DNA from: Apteryx mantelli
Lineage: Eukaryota > Chordata > Aves > Apterygiformes > Apterygidae
DNA length: 64,000 nt
NCBI RefSeq assembly: GCF_036417845.1
Contig: NC_089980.1
Location: 39,926,501-39,990,500 of the forward strand
Reading direction: 5' to 3'
A program made the translations under genes and the position numbers. Positions 52,601 to 64,000 of this stretch are shown here, piece after piece (the stretch's first letter is position 1; every line of letters begins with the position of its first letter). Under the pieces are notes generated by a model that had not been told where the DNA came from, ran no database searches, and worked only from the letters and a program-made list of their open reading frames with translations.

Positions 52601-55600
52601 ACTCAGCAGAGACAGAAAGACAGATGACCCACGTTAATTACTGCATGAAGTTGGTGTTTCCAGAAAAGCTGATTCACGCATATCTCAGCTTGGCTGGACT
52701 GGAAAGCAGTATTTCCTGGGCAACTATTGCAAATGCCTGGCCAGGACACATTTTCTTCTTCTGTGCTTTGGTGACCAATATTTAAGAGATCACATTCACA
52801 AAAATATTTATCAACAGGTAATTGTCAACTTCCAAAAGTCATGAATAGGAAGTCTTTTGTTCTCTAACAAACTACTTTAAAGAGGTTCATGTCTGCCTTG
52901 AAGATGTGTTACCATTTTGTTGCTTCACTAGATAGCTTTGCTGAGATAATTTAAGTTTAAAAGCTGCTTTACATTTTTAAAAGAGTTTCTTCCATTTTCC
53001 CTCATACAGCTGATCTTAAAAAAAATTAGCACTTAAAACTGCAGTTTTCAAAGGTTGAAGTGGTAGCCTGCAAGACAGGTAAGCAAGCTTCTCTATGGCT
53101 CCTCTTGAGCAGCTCAGATGACAATTAAAGAAGTGATCAAGCAGTTCAGACCCAAACTGGAAAGTGGAATTTCTTTCCCCACCCCACTATTTTAAACCCT
53201 CCAAGGTAAAATGTGGAGGGAAGAAATGATGAGAATGTAATGGAGAGAACACAGCAGCAAAAGCTCTGGATCTAGCCACAGGAAAACTGCTTTAACACAG
53301 AAATTGACAGTCGGAAAGTACCTCCCTAGCAGACTTTGGTATCAGGACTATGTCAGAGAGGAAGGTGGAGATGGTGAAGGCACAGGAAAGGCAGACATAC
53401 AGTTTCTGTTGCTGTCTGAATTCCCTGGAGGGCATTCATGCCCAGAAACAACCAGTGACAAGATATTTGAGGTTTCTGCAAATGCTTTGCTGGTCAGATA
53501 ATCTCTTTTTAGGTGTCTAAATAAATATTCCAGGGCCCAACTTTAGTCAGCCATGTTTGGCTTGCATTGGCTTTGAACTGTTTTCAAGCAGAAAAAGCTG
53601 CCAGGCCATTACCAAACTTGTGTCTTCTACTTGTGAGGGAGGTAATGGACAAGTGAAACCAAAAGTGAACTGCACTTACAGTATCTGTCTTAAACTATTA
53701 GTGTCTTTTGTTCACCAGAGCTTATTGATTTTTATATTTTGCTTATATCTTTGGTGCATAAAAGGTATTGTACAGTAAAGTTTCTATACACAGCTTATTA
53801 GCAAAGTCTCTGAGATTTTGTGCATGTGTGTACACACAGGCATGTATCTGTGTCTGTCTAAAAGAGAAAGAGTATGCACATGTGTGGGTGGGATTCATTT
53901 GTCTAGGTATAGGTGCTCAGAGCCATCTGAGATATCCTGCTATTGTGCTTGGCCCCAGCTACTGCTCTGAAAGACCCTGGGTCTCCCTTAGGTCCTGTTC
54001 CATATTCGGCAGTCCCATGAGATTTTCTTGGTTGCTTGAAATGGCACTCAATATGACATTTGGGTTACTGAGTAATGCATGTATACAGACTTACTCTAAA
54101 TTCTGCCCAATGTTTTCTGCAATTATTTATATATACAACTTTTCATCCCAGAAAACCAAATTCTGTACTAAGAAAAGCCATTAGAGTAACTCAGTTGCAA
54201 TGAGTTCACCAAGCAAAGAGGGGAGAGAGCGCGTTTTTGGACTTTTTTGACACGTGAACTACCATGCACAAAACAGGAAAATGGACAACATGCCCTTGTA
54301 TGTCTACATAAATGAAAGTTTTTAATCTCCACTTACACAGGTTGATTCAAAGCACAAATGACAGTGAGTGAAGACACATAACAAACCCTGACTGCAGGTA
54401 TGGGAATAAACTGTAACTTCCTGGAAGTGACACGCCATTTTAATATCCTAGCTGAAAAAGTGCTTGCCTCTCATTGACACAAAAGGTGAGTAAGACTTTC
54501 AAGATATGAGACTGCATTTCATTGACTCTCTTGATTTTTGGGTGACATTCAGGAATCTCCATCAACAATGGACCAGTGCCATCAGCTACCTTCCTCAGAA
54601 GAACACCCAAGAGAAACATCTTGCAAAATGGAGAACAAGTGTTTTTAGGGAAGAAAACCTGCTTTTATACTCAATATATTCACCTACTCCTTTACTATTA
54701 TTTTTGAAATAGAAATTTTAGTAAGTATCTCATACTGATGTAAAGAAAAGCTGGTCGCATAAAAGTAAGCTGAGAGCTGCTTATAGAAGACAAATTTCCA
54801 GTGTGGCTGTGAGCCATGTCTTTGCAAGATCAGAGACCAAAAACATGTTGCCTGTTACACTGATTTCTGAAAGAGACCAGTGAAATGATCTGCTTCAGAA
54901 CAGGAATGGTAAATACTACTCAGTTGAGAGTGGATGAGTTTGGTAACATGAGGAAAGAAAATATCCATTGAGGACGTTTAGGGGAAAAAATGCTACTAAT
55001 GTCATCATTTTATGGCAATTGCAGAGCTTGAATATACTTAATGGAATCATTTTTCTATGCTGATAAAAATAAGAGACTAGCACGGACATTTGAACTTACA
55101 AAAACGGAATCTGCAATGCCAGCTTCACATTTTTTACTGTGCAACCATGAAGCTAACCCTTGCCAGCACCTCCTCTGAAATCAAAAGGTAAGTTTTTAGT
55201 ACAGGGCATTAGCCACACCATTTCCACAAATCAAGCTGAAACCATTTTAAATGCATTCCTGTTCAGTGCTTTCATGGAAGATAAAGGGGAACTAAAACAC
55301 TAGGAAACCATCTTTTCTTCCCTACCCATAAGCAAGAAAAGATTCAAGATTGAAGGTAGACGCTCAGAGCTGTCTTCATCATTTCACATTTCTCCTTCTA
55401 CTTGTATAGCTTCTTCATATGAAAATCTTTGAATGATAGCTCTATTTCATGACAAAAGTTGCAAGCAACAGACACACTCACAAATCTATAATGAAAAAAC
55501 CTATTAAAATGGAAGTTAAATAAAATCTGCATTTTACTTCTGGTATACGTGAAAAATAGATGCTTACAATGACATTTTAAATATGGTTTGGCACAACCCT

Positions 55601-58600
55601 GTAGAAGCAGAAGTCCAAAATACCTTTACAGTTTCAGAGCAATTTTTGTATAGCTTGCATATCCAGAAGATAAATACGTGTATATTTATAATAAAGGTGT
55701 AGATACTAACCTGCCAAGGCCGATCCCAGTCAAGAGGAATAGGAAATGCTCCAAACCAAGCTCCCAGTATACTGCACATTGTAGTAATCTGTAGACTGTT
55801 ATCCCAGATGGACATAGCTCTGTAAGAATAGTGTGTTACAGTATTTAAACAGCAGCAAAAGTCACCATATGAGAATGTTTGATCTATTTCTACCAAGTGA
55901 GACTACAAACAGATATAAAAATCAACATATTTGATAAATAAGATGCAGGTTTCTCCTAACAGATACAAGAAGGGACAAATTGTTCTCACTTTTCAACTCA
56001 AAACACCAACAATTCCCATGTACATGTTTTCCTCACTGTTTTCAAAATAGGCTTTGAGAAAAAGAACATGAGTCACTTTCCACTTGTGTCATCTTAAAAC
56101 CATAAACACAGAGAAACAGCATACCATCTCTGCGGCACTCTTAGTCCCTGACAAATAAGGTGTTAGATATTAGACATGAAATCTAGGTTTTCAACAGGCA
56201 AACCTAGCATAAACGATTGCACATCACAGTTATTAATGTTAAAACTGCTACTATTTACTAATAGCTCTACTAACAATATTGCCAATATTAAGTGCAAATT
56301 CAAGACAAAGGCAAACACACTCAAACTATTACTTACAGGTGCTCACTGATCTCTTTAGATTAAGGCATCAAGTACGTTTTCTGAAACAGATTTTGTTTTT
56401 GCCAAAATAAGCTTGCTTTTTTCATGGGATAATATCTCTATATGTTAATTTTTGCAATCAGACTAAAGAACATTTTTATAAGCCAGGCAAATGATAACAG
56501 ATGCCAGTTATGTTCCAGTTAGGATACAGTTTGGTGCTGAAATGCCCTGAAAGTTTCTTGTGTTGAGCCAAACTCAAATCAGAACCTGGAGGTTGATCCT
56601 GAACTCCATGGTATGATGGCAAACTACTTGCACTGAGCCCTAAACTGTACTTAGCACTGAGTTATGACACAGTTGAACGAACTGCCCTTACTTTTGATGA
56701 TCCTAATTGACAACCAACCTGCTCTAGCCTTGGTTTCTTTATTCTACCCTTCCACTGCCTGAGGTTATTGCCTTGCCCCATTCTAACAACTCATCTGACC
56801 ACTCTGTAGTATGTTCTGTGAAATGATCCATGTCAAAACCCACCACTGCCCTAGGACAACATGAAGGGGGATACATTCTGTGAATAATTAATCTTTTCTT
56901 CAAAAGAGGAAAAAAAAAATCTTTTTGGAATGATGCCGCTCATTGAACACGTGACAGCTGTTTTGTCCCCTTACCATTTACTGTATCATTCAAAGCAAGT
57001 TCCAGAATGTACTGAATCAAGCTGAGACATTAGATACAAAGTATGCTAAGGTAACCCACAGTGGCTGTTAGACAAAATACCAGCGCTAAAGTATCCTTGA
57101 GCACCTTACAAAGTTCCAAAGTATGGACCAGATGATGCAAGAGTTTCTTGCTGCCAGAAGCTGCAAGCAACATCCATATTAGGAATACTGGTTTGGTATA
57201 CAAATTAAAGAGACAATTATACACAGCAAACGATTCCCAGAAAAGACAGCATAACAATGTCTTGGAGCAACTGATGCGCCACTGCTAAGGCAGGTGCAGA
57301 TGATGCTTTGGCTCTATTTAGTCTAGAAAAACTGGCAGTATTTAAAATCTTCTTTGCAGTTTTAAGCATATAGCACAGATCTTCAATACTTTTGTTATAG
57401 TCATGGCTGACAACAGGGTGAAGACTCAACACGCTTTCCCAATTTATATCTATTCTACATTCAAGGGTTAGATGATCTTTATCCCCACTTCTCCAGTAGA
57501 GCAAGCTGAGAGACTGAGAATGGAAGGTTTACTTTATCTAGCAGGAGTAACAGACAGAAATAATAGGATACTTTATACTGGATTCAAAACAAAACTAAGC
57601 AAATTCTCTTATGGGATGTGCATGCTTATGAAGAGTATATATGCACAGAATATACCTTTTTTTTCCTTCGAAGCCAAAGTATGGGAATCTTTCCAGGTTG
57701 GCCACATGCCAATTTTAATAGCTGGAAAGGCTTGGCAGACTTCAGGTGCTCTCTCTAGGATACACTGACACATAGGATGTTCTGCCCAGCCGAGGGGACT
57801 AAGGCACAGCAGCCACAGATGATGTGCCTGCCCTACCAAGCAGCACTCCACAGGCAGCGTGAAAAAGGAGGTGGAAGTATCTGCAAGTTCCAGCAATGCA
57901 CCACAGTGCTAGGATGCTGCCTAGAAATACAAAACCAACCCATCGAGAGCACATCACCTGGGGTCAGGTGCCAAGACAGAAGGATTACACAGGCTGAATT
58001 TCACAAAATATTCGTAAGGGAGAAGATGAAGGAGACAAAAAGCAAAGTATACTGTAATGGCATCCGTATTCTTGAACTGTATTCAAGATTTATTCAGAAG
58101 AGAGGAGGTGACTGCAGCACAAATCCAGGGGGAGAACAAGGGGGACAAAAATAGTTTTGCACAGCTTTCATTGAATATCTTTAAAGAATCATTAAAGAAT
58201 CTTTACTGCTTAAATGTCTTTTTTTTAAACCATTGTGCAGTTTTTATCTGCAGCATAACTTTCTTAAGGAATCATAGCAGGACTTTAAAACAATCACAAC
58301 TGACCAATTTTAATAAATAAAAAAATATACGTGTATTCAGAACAATGCCTTGAAAGATTCTTACAGAAGTGGCAAATGCTCTCTAGAAAGCTGGCATGGG
58401 ACTTGTTTACAGTGTATGAGATTAGAATTCTTTTGCTTTACTTTCTACTAGCTGGGTCCCTCCCACCTCAAGATACCAGACTTCTTTTCTGCCCTGTTGA
58501 GAAAATAGGTATGTAGAAAAACACACCAAAAACAACAACCAGAAGTAAAAAGTTGTGTTCTCTTGGTCCAAAGACAAAGGAGTTGGTATCATTTTTTCAT

Positions 58601-60808
58601 GGACTTGTCATATATGATCCATGAATAATTCCATTTTTGCAAGTTGTTCAAGATCATCACGGTTAACAGCAGAAGTCTGGATACTTTACAAAATACTGCT
58701 GCCACAACAGATGACAGTTTTGAGATGTATTTGAGGGTGAAAGATTTTCTTGCTCAAGGCATCCTTGAGAGTTTTGATCTCTTATTAGTGGTTGTAATCA
58801 GTTCATACATGGCAGTGCAATTCCCCACATAGAAATACTTCATAATAAAATACACAAACCATCTAGGAACACACAAATGTTAACAAACTATGATATGGCC
58901 TTATGACCTCAGCACTGGAGTACTAGGTATCTTCCTTATGTTATTGATATAAAGATACACGAACTATATGCAAAATGTAAATTGCATATTTTAGCTATAA
59001 TCACAGTCTTTCTATACCACACATTCATGAGATTTTTTTTCCCTTCAGATGTTTACTGCAAAAACTAATTTAAATTTGGAAATACTCCTATTGAGCTTAG
59101 ATACTGTTTGGCTGAGCAAGTTAAAATATCACAAAGATACCATGGGTGTTGCAGGGGAAAAAATAAGCAAACAAACACGAGAGGATAGTATAGGATTGTG
59201 TAAAAAAGTACAAACACGGCTGCAAAGTACTCTAGGGTACAGATATGTTGCTATTAATTCGATGACTACAACAATTTGAAATTTAAAATAAAAGTTCACT
59301 ATGTGAATACTCCAAAACAAATTTCCACCAACCAAAAAGAAATATTGCAGAGTAAATGTAATCTGCATATTGCAGCTCTTTACCAATTTTACCTTTCACA
59401 GAAGGCTCACAATTGCCTCCAAGTTCAAGTTTCAAGTTCAGCTACACTGGTTGAAGTATGAATTTATTGCACACTGAAAACCTCCCTTTGCATGGCCAAT
59501 CATGGCACAGATCAGATCACAGGTATTAATGACTACAGTTCTCAGTTCGTAGCCTTCTACCACTAGTGATTTCACAAGTTTTGAACAAGTGGGTTTCTGT
59601 TTAATACTGCCTGAAGCACTTATTCTGCATCATTGGGCTACCAAGTGATTCTTTTGCTTTCCTGAGGCCATGAACACTGGTGTACTTTGTATCAAATAAG
59701 AAACAAGAAGGAACAGCAAGCGTTCAGAATACAATAAGGCACCATTCTAGGAGACAGGAGGGCTGGGTTCGAGCCCCTGCTTCAAATCAGGAAGGTAAGA
59801 GACCTGGATCCAAGTTTGCCACATCTCAGATGATGAACAAACCTAGCTTTAGTCAACAGAAGAAAAAAGATGGGCATTTTTAGGACTAGAATACTAGACA
59901 GATAGTAAACTCCAAACCTCACATATGCTGTTTAGGTTGCATGACAGGAAAGCTTTAACCCTAAACCTTGTTTAAAGGGTTCAAAATTTCTGACTTTACT
60001 TAAGAGTGTATGTAACCCACTGCTGCATATTGATATTGACTGCTCACAAGGAAGGAACTTTTTTTTTTTTTTTATAGTTTGCATGCAAGATAAAGGTCAT
60101 ACGGATTATAGTGCAATGCAACGTTGACATTTTGTGGTGGAAAGAGGAACTATTTTTCCTACATTAACCCCATCCCTTCAATTTATTACACTAGATTTCA
60201 ATGCATGATCCTACTGACTTTGAATTTTTAAGAAAAGGTCTTGACTTAAATAAAAATCGTTTAGGAGTCTCTACACTGAAAATTATCTGAAATAATTTTT
60301 CAGAAGCTGAGTAATTGAGCAGAGAGCTGTTAGTCAGCAAGGGGAAGAAACCATTCACCACAGCCTTCAAAGTAATGCAAGAGCCAGGAGGATATACTGA
60401 GGACTGACTGAGGTACACTTATTCCCCAACAAGACATCTTATTTGATAAGTCTACACACATAGTGCTGCACCATATGGAGATATAAGATTGGGTCCAAAA
60501 GCAAAATGACAGAATTAGCAAGGCACAGTGCCCAAGCAAAGAAGGAAAGTCATAGGTAGTTTGGCAACAGTTTGAGCTGCTAACTCATCCACTCTGCAGC
60601 ATCAACACTGGCTACTCAATTAAGACCTCACTTGTCCTCCAACACTACCCCAGGTTTCTACATGAGTGAATGGTAACGATGTTTTGCTTATTCTCTTTTC
60701 TGCATGGAATGTCACCTATCAGGATATCTGCAGATATTCATCAACCTATTACAAAAATCCCTCAGGTGCATGAGGCTAACAGCAGCAACAACATTTATAA
60801 ACTTGGAG

Positions 60809-60861
<53 letters not shown>

Positions 60862-63800
60862 AATATGAATGTTTTCTAAAGCTATTCTGCAGGCATAACT
60901 AGTGATGTTTAAGACTATTAATGAGCACAGGTAACACAAAGGACTTTCACAGCCTAAAATAATTACTTGAATCTGTTAAATAATACAATACCTTAAATGC
61001 TCTTTTAAATAATGCTTGCATTAAGAGGTTAGTTAACACACGGAATTTACTAAGACAGCTCTTGAGTAGACAAGATCCAAAATTCTGCACTATGGCAGGA
61101 CTAAAATACAAAGCTGCACACCACTTCAATGGTGTCCGCCTTTGCAAAGGACATTTCCAAGTCTATATAAGTATGTAGTACACAAAAAAGTAATGAAATA
61201 GAAATGAAAACTGGATGGAGCCCTAAAGTTATGGCGTTATACTATTTTTTTTTTGACAAGCTCCAAATACAATCCATTTCCTACTCAATTCTGACAGTTG
61301 TTGGTGACATCTTATAATTGCTATCATACCAGAAATTTCAACACAATTATTCAGACTAGCGGCTTGAAACAAAGTCCCCAAAAGGAGCAATAAAAGTCAG
61401 CAATTGCAAGCTCATTTTCTAAAGGCTTTTATGCAGAATGCTATTTTAGCCAAGAATTACTGAAAAGCCATTCAAAGAACAGTATCCTACTTCCATTAGC
61501 ACCAACAACCATTTTTATAGCTTTTATTTCCCATTATCTGCTTGCAGCAGCACATGATAGTATGTGATCAGCATCATGACATTGGTCACAACACTAGATG
61601 TCAGAATACACTGAATCCAGAGAGCTGGCATAGACCTACCTTTTCCCAAGAGCAGAATTAGGGGGCGGGGGGGGGGGGGGGGGGAGAGGGAGGGGAGGTG
61701 AAGCTCTGTTTACAGCTTAAAATTGGACTGAAGTTTTTATGACAGAGAATACAGGAGCTTACTTTTCTCACACAATCCACATGTACATAGACTATAATTA
61801 CTAAGGTAAGAACCAATTGTTTGAATTCCTTAAAACAAAAGTACTTTTAAAAAAATCTATTCAGTCCATCAAATCAACATTTCAAATTCAAAAGTGCACT
61901 CAGTTTGAAAACATGAAGCTAAGCATCTGTAAAGAAGAATAAGCACTTTGCAGGATCATCCCCAAAATATTTATGCAAAGCCGACTCAGCTGTACCTTAG
62001 CTATTATGATGCAATGGATTATATATAATAAGTTACTTGAATGTAACTTTGAGTGGTCTTGTGAGAAGATACTGTGCACATCAATATTTTCACCCTAGTC
62101 CACCTTAAAAATAGCAGAAATTTTTCAAAACTATACAAAGCAATAGCTGGATAATATTAACATCTTTCACTTTTTTTTTTTATACCTGGTATATTAAAAT
62201 AGACTGTTCTCTTTCTAGATTTCATTTTCTGTTTTTCTGTAAGAACAAAAACACACCTGGATCTTATAAAGACTGCACAGGCAAATAACAACAACAAAAA
62301 TAAACTCCGATAGTTACTTAAGTCTGAATTTGTTCTGAGTTTTTTTTTTTTTTTAAACAAATTCCTCTTTTGTTCTAAGCTATACTCTCAATCAGACTTT
62401 CCAACTTGCTGTCCCAGTGCAATTCAATTCACTGAACTCTTCTTCCAAGGCAAACAGCCTCATTGATCTCACCCAGCTGTCCATTACCTCCATTAACCAG
62501 TCTCACCTCATTCTACATGGTGAAGTGAGGGGATACAACCTGCAAATAAGTCAAGCCTACACTCAGCTTATGTCTAACTCCAACTCATTCATATAGTCAA
62601 ATGAAAAACCACAGAATTATTTTTTAAAAGAGCAGCTTGCTACAATGCATAAAAAATTCCTACAGTATTTATTTCTAGTCTACTTTCATGGAGAGGCTAG
62701 TCTAAGTAAACACCATTATATTAAATAAGCATTTTATTCAGATAACGTTGCATGGCTCACTAGGAAGTAAGTAGTATGTGCAAGTTGTCATAGTAAAAAT
62801 ATCAAAACAAGACAACTCCTGTTTCCTATGCAATAATTATGCTGAAGTAATACTAAGATCCAGACTAGGAAAGAAATAAATTGACCTGTATTCAAAATCT
62901 AACCTGGCACAAAGGGAGACTGCTGTCAAACACTTGTTACTTAAATGCACAATTATTTCCAGATGCAAAATTCAAGGCATGACTAAGTGAATCAACAATA
63001 ATTTGTACTGGCTTAAAAAACTCCATGTTGTTATTAAATTCTTACAAGGTGTCATTTCTATTACTCTATTCTCTCCTTAACCTGAAAACAAAAAACTAGC
63101 GTAAACTGACTTCAGTGAGGATTCAAGATATTTTTCAGTAAGCTGAAAACTGATATACTACAAAAGCCAATATATTAAACTATTGCAAAAAGTCTACTTT
63201 GGGCTTTGCGTAACAAGTTTAAATCAAAAGTAACTCCTTAGGTCAGCAGGGTTATACAACTTTTTATTTTCATTTGAGATTAGCCTTCACTCTTAGGACA
63301 CATTACAAGGGCACTAATACTAACATCTTATTATTAGAACCGCAAGCATATGTGGAGCTTTTTTATGTTTCAGAGCTCCAGTCTTTCAACAATCCTGTTA
63401 TTTAATGGGTGAAAAAAGGTAGCAGAGATAGAATACTTCTGAAAAATACATTATCCTTGATACGCGCTGATATCATGGCTTTCAAAGAGTAAAAAAGGCA
63501 CATTTTACTTTAAACATACTCTTAAAAAAAAACAGTGCTAGAAAATTGACACTGAAAACAGCTTGCTTTGAAATTTGAAAAAGTGTGTGGATAAGGATTA
63601 CACACTTAGGACCACAGTAAATTACATATTATTTTTACAATTATATTCAAATTAAAGATATCATTAGATAATGTTTGTTTTGCCTTGCTATTTCTACTTT
63701 AAAAGCTGTGTTTATGAGGGTACTAACAGATCATGTGCAATCATGCTCCCTTTAGAGTTCATCCACAGATCTCCTCTTTATTTGACAATCATCATACTAG

Positions 63801-64000
63801 AATACACAACAGTTTGACACCAGTCAAATGCTCATTTGCAACTTTACTTCTTTCAAATGCATCTAAAGTAAGATTTAAACTCTGGACACCAGAAATAAAA
63901 AGCCAGTTTTCTAAATCAGTAACATCTTTAAAATAGATAATAATTTTCTTTGCCAGAAAAACTTTCACAAGCCCTTAATTATGAATGTGAAAATAAACTA
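43554..64000 (-). CDS. PIGF: PIGF (GPI-anchor biosynthesis class F protein), 3' part only
   Basis: Two coding exons, 55711-55819 and 43554-43667 on the - strand, join in frame to give the last 73 residues of the roughly 219-residue protein. PIGF is a multi-pass endoplasmic-reticulum membrane protein. It partners and stabilises PIGO and PIGG, which add ethanolamine phosphate to the mannoses of the GPI precursor. The visible part covers the conserved SIWDNSLQITT and GAWFGAFPIPLDWDRPWQ stretch and the final hydrophobic segment. I searched 55.8-64 kb by eye for the preceding exon (the region before SIWDNS) and did not find it, so the 5' part of the gene should continue past the window edge. RHOQ lies tail to tail with it. 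Confidence 0.9.
44627..44632 (+). terminator. RHOQ: Candidate distal RHOQ poly(A) signal
   Basis: AATAAA followed within 50 bases by a T-rich stretch including 15 T (44664-44678). It would give a 3' UTR of about 1.56 kb. Confidence 0.3.
48851..48882 (+). repeat. (TG)n imperfect microsatellite
   Basis: TG repeats interrupted by a TATGCA unit. Confidence 0.85.
49630..49652 (+). repeat. (GAGAGAGT)n short tandem repeat
   Basis: Three copies of a GAGAGTGA-like octamer. Confidence 0.8.
50497..50502 (+). terminator. Strong candidate distal poly(A) signal, + strand
   Basis: AATAAA followed 20-45 bases later by a textbook GT-rich downstream element (TTGGTTTTGTTGTCTGTGTG at 50527-50546). It would end a RHOQ 3' UTR of about 7.4 kb, or an unrelated + strand transcript inside the PIGF intron. 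Confidence 0.4.
50931..50948 (+). repeat. T18 homopolymer
   Basis: Eighteen consecutive T. Read on the - strand it is an A tract and could be a retroposon tail, but no element body was recognised beside it. Confidence 0.9.
55711..55819 (-). CDS. PIGF: PIGF penultimate coding exon
   Basis: 109 bp: one base completing a split codon plus 36 codons, beginning AMSIWDNSLQITT and ending PLDWDRPWQ. The acceptor is TTCTTACAG and the donor is CAG followed by GTTAGT. The peptide is close to the human segment as I recall it (SIWENSLQITT, LPIPLDWERPWQ). A longer open frame runs through the flanks (55564-55896), but the splice sites and homology confine the exon to these limits. Confidence 0.94.
59745..59830 (+). 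repeat. tRNA-derived (MIR-like) SINE fragment
   Basis: TTCTAGGAGACAGGAGGGCT then GGGTTCGAGCCCCTGCTTC resembles the MIR-type head (ctaggagacctgggttcgaatcc). It includes a near-consensus RNA polymerase III B box, GGTTCGAGCCC, at 59766-59776. The downstream part is degenerate and no target-site duplication is visible. Confidence 0.45.
60059..60073 (+). repeat. T15 homopolymer
   Basis: Fifteen consecutive T in PIGF intronic DNA. Confidence 0.85.
60814..60858 (+). repeat. (TA)n microsatellite, about 22 copies
   Basis: The longest dinucleotide repeat in the window and perfectly self-complementary, so it can form a cruciform or hairpin. Confidence 0.95.
61661..61698 (+). repeat. G-rich tract including G18
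   Basis: GGGGGC is followed by 18 G (61667-61684) and AGAGGGAGGGG. The tract meets the pattern for a G-quadruplex on the + strand. On the PIGF coding strand it would be transcribed as a C tract. Confidence 0.92.

Larger units (their letters stand above)
43668..55710 (-). other. PIGF: PIGF last intron, about 12 kb; may carry distal RHOQ 3' UTR
   Basis: On the - strand the intron runs from GTTAGT to CTCAG. It is AT-rich throughout, with microsatellites and no gene recognised on either strand. On the + strand it holds AATAAA signals at 44627-44632 and 50497-50502 that could end longer RHOQ transcripts. Confidence 0.8.
55820..64000 (-). other. PIGF: PIGF intron continuing to window edge
   Basis: AT-rich DNA without a recognisable exon. 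Open frames of 60-125 codons here (57217-57504, 57609-57896, 57777-58154) overlap on opposite strands and lack family signatures. Confidence 0.65.

Noticed and set aside
57609..58154. Overlapping 95- and 125-codon frames on opposite strands, first considered as a PIGF exon
   Set aside because: Neither resembles the PIGF region expected before SIWDNS, and no fitting splice sites were found.
1..64000. Search for CR1 ends, LTRs, endogenous retrovirus, tRNA or microRNA genes, CRISPR
   Set aside because: No CR1-type tail repeats, paired LTRs, retroviral domains, full tRNA cloverleaf or convincing hairpin precursor were seen by eye. A repeat and RNA-family search would be decisive.

Overview
The window is nuclear DNA from a vertebrate, most likely a sauropsid (bird, crocodilian or turtle). 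It has long introns with GT-AG boundaries, GC-rich CpG islands in an otherwise AT-rich background, microsatellites and old, eroded interspersed repeats. No mammalian Alu or L1 sequence was recognised. I cannot name the species. Only two protein-coding genes can be supported, and almost everything else is intergenic or intronic.

Layout: 1-23.6 kb is intergenic, with one isolated CpG-rich, promoter-like patch near 3.64-4.13 kb that has no recognisable gene. A CpG island at about 23.6-25.1 kb holds the promoter and first two coding exons of RHOQ (TC10), a Rho-family GTPase on the + strand. The five coding exons (24191-24332, 24560-24618, 41165-41329, 42143-42238, 42935-43090) join in frame to a complete 205-residue protein. 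Intron 1 is only 227 bp, while intron 2 is about 16.5 kb. The - strand then carries the last two coding exons of PIGF, a GPI-anchor biosynthesis membrane protein, at 43554-43667 and 55711-55819. Its earlier exons were not found and presumably lie beyond 64000, so 55.8-64 kb is read as PIGF intron.

RHOQ and PIGF are tail to tail: their stop codons are 463 bp apart, and the nearest canonical poly(A) signals on the two strands are about 50 bp apart, so the 3' ends must meet or overlap. The two proteins have no direct functional link that I know of. The arrangement agrees with my recollection of the conserved vertebrate RHOQ-PIGF neighbourhood.

I found no mobile element with intact ends, no RNA gene, no CRISPR array and no convincing new system. 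The points most worth checking are upstream reading frames at the RHOQ start, the orphan CpG island at 3.6-4.1 kb, signs of antisense or alternative promoter activity around the RHOQ island, an exon-like open frame in RHOQ intron 2 (36.2 kb), a GC-raised possible conserved element at 34.8-35.2 kb, and the interlocked RHOQ/PIGF 3' ends.
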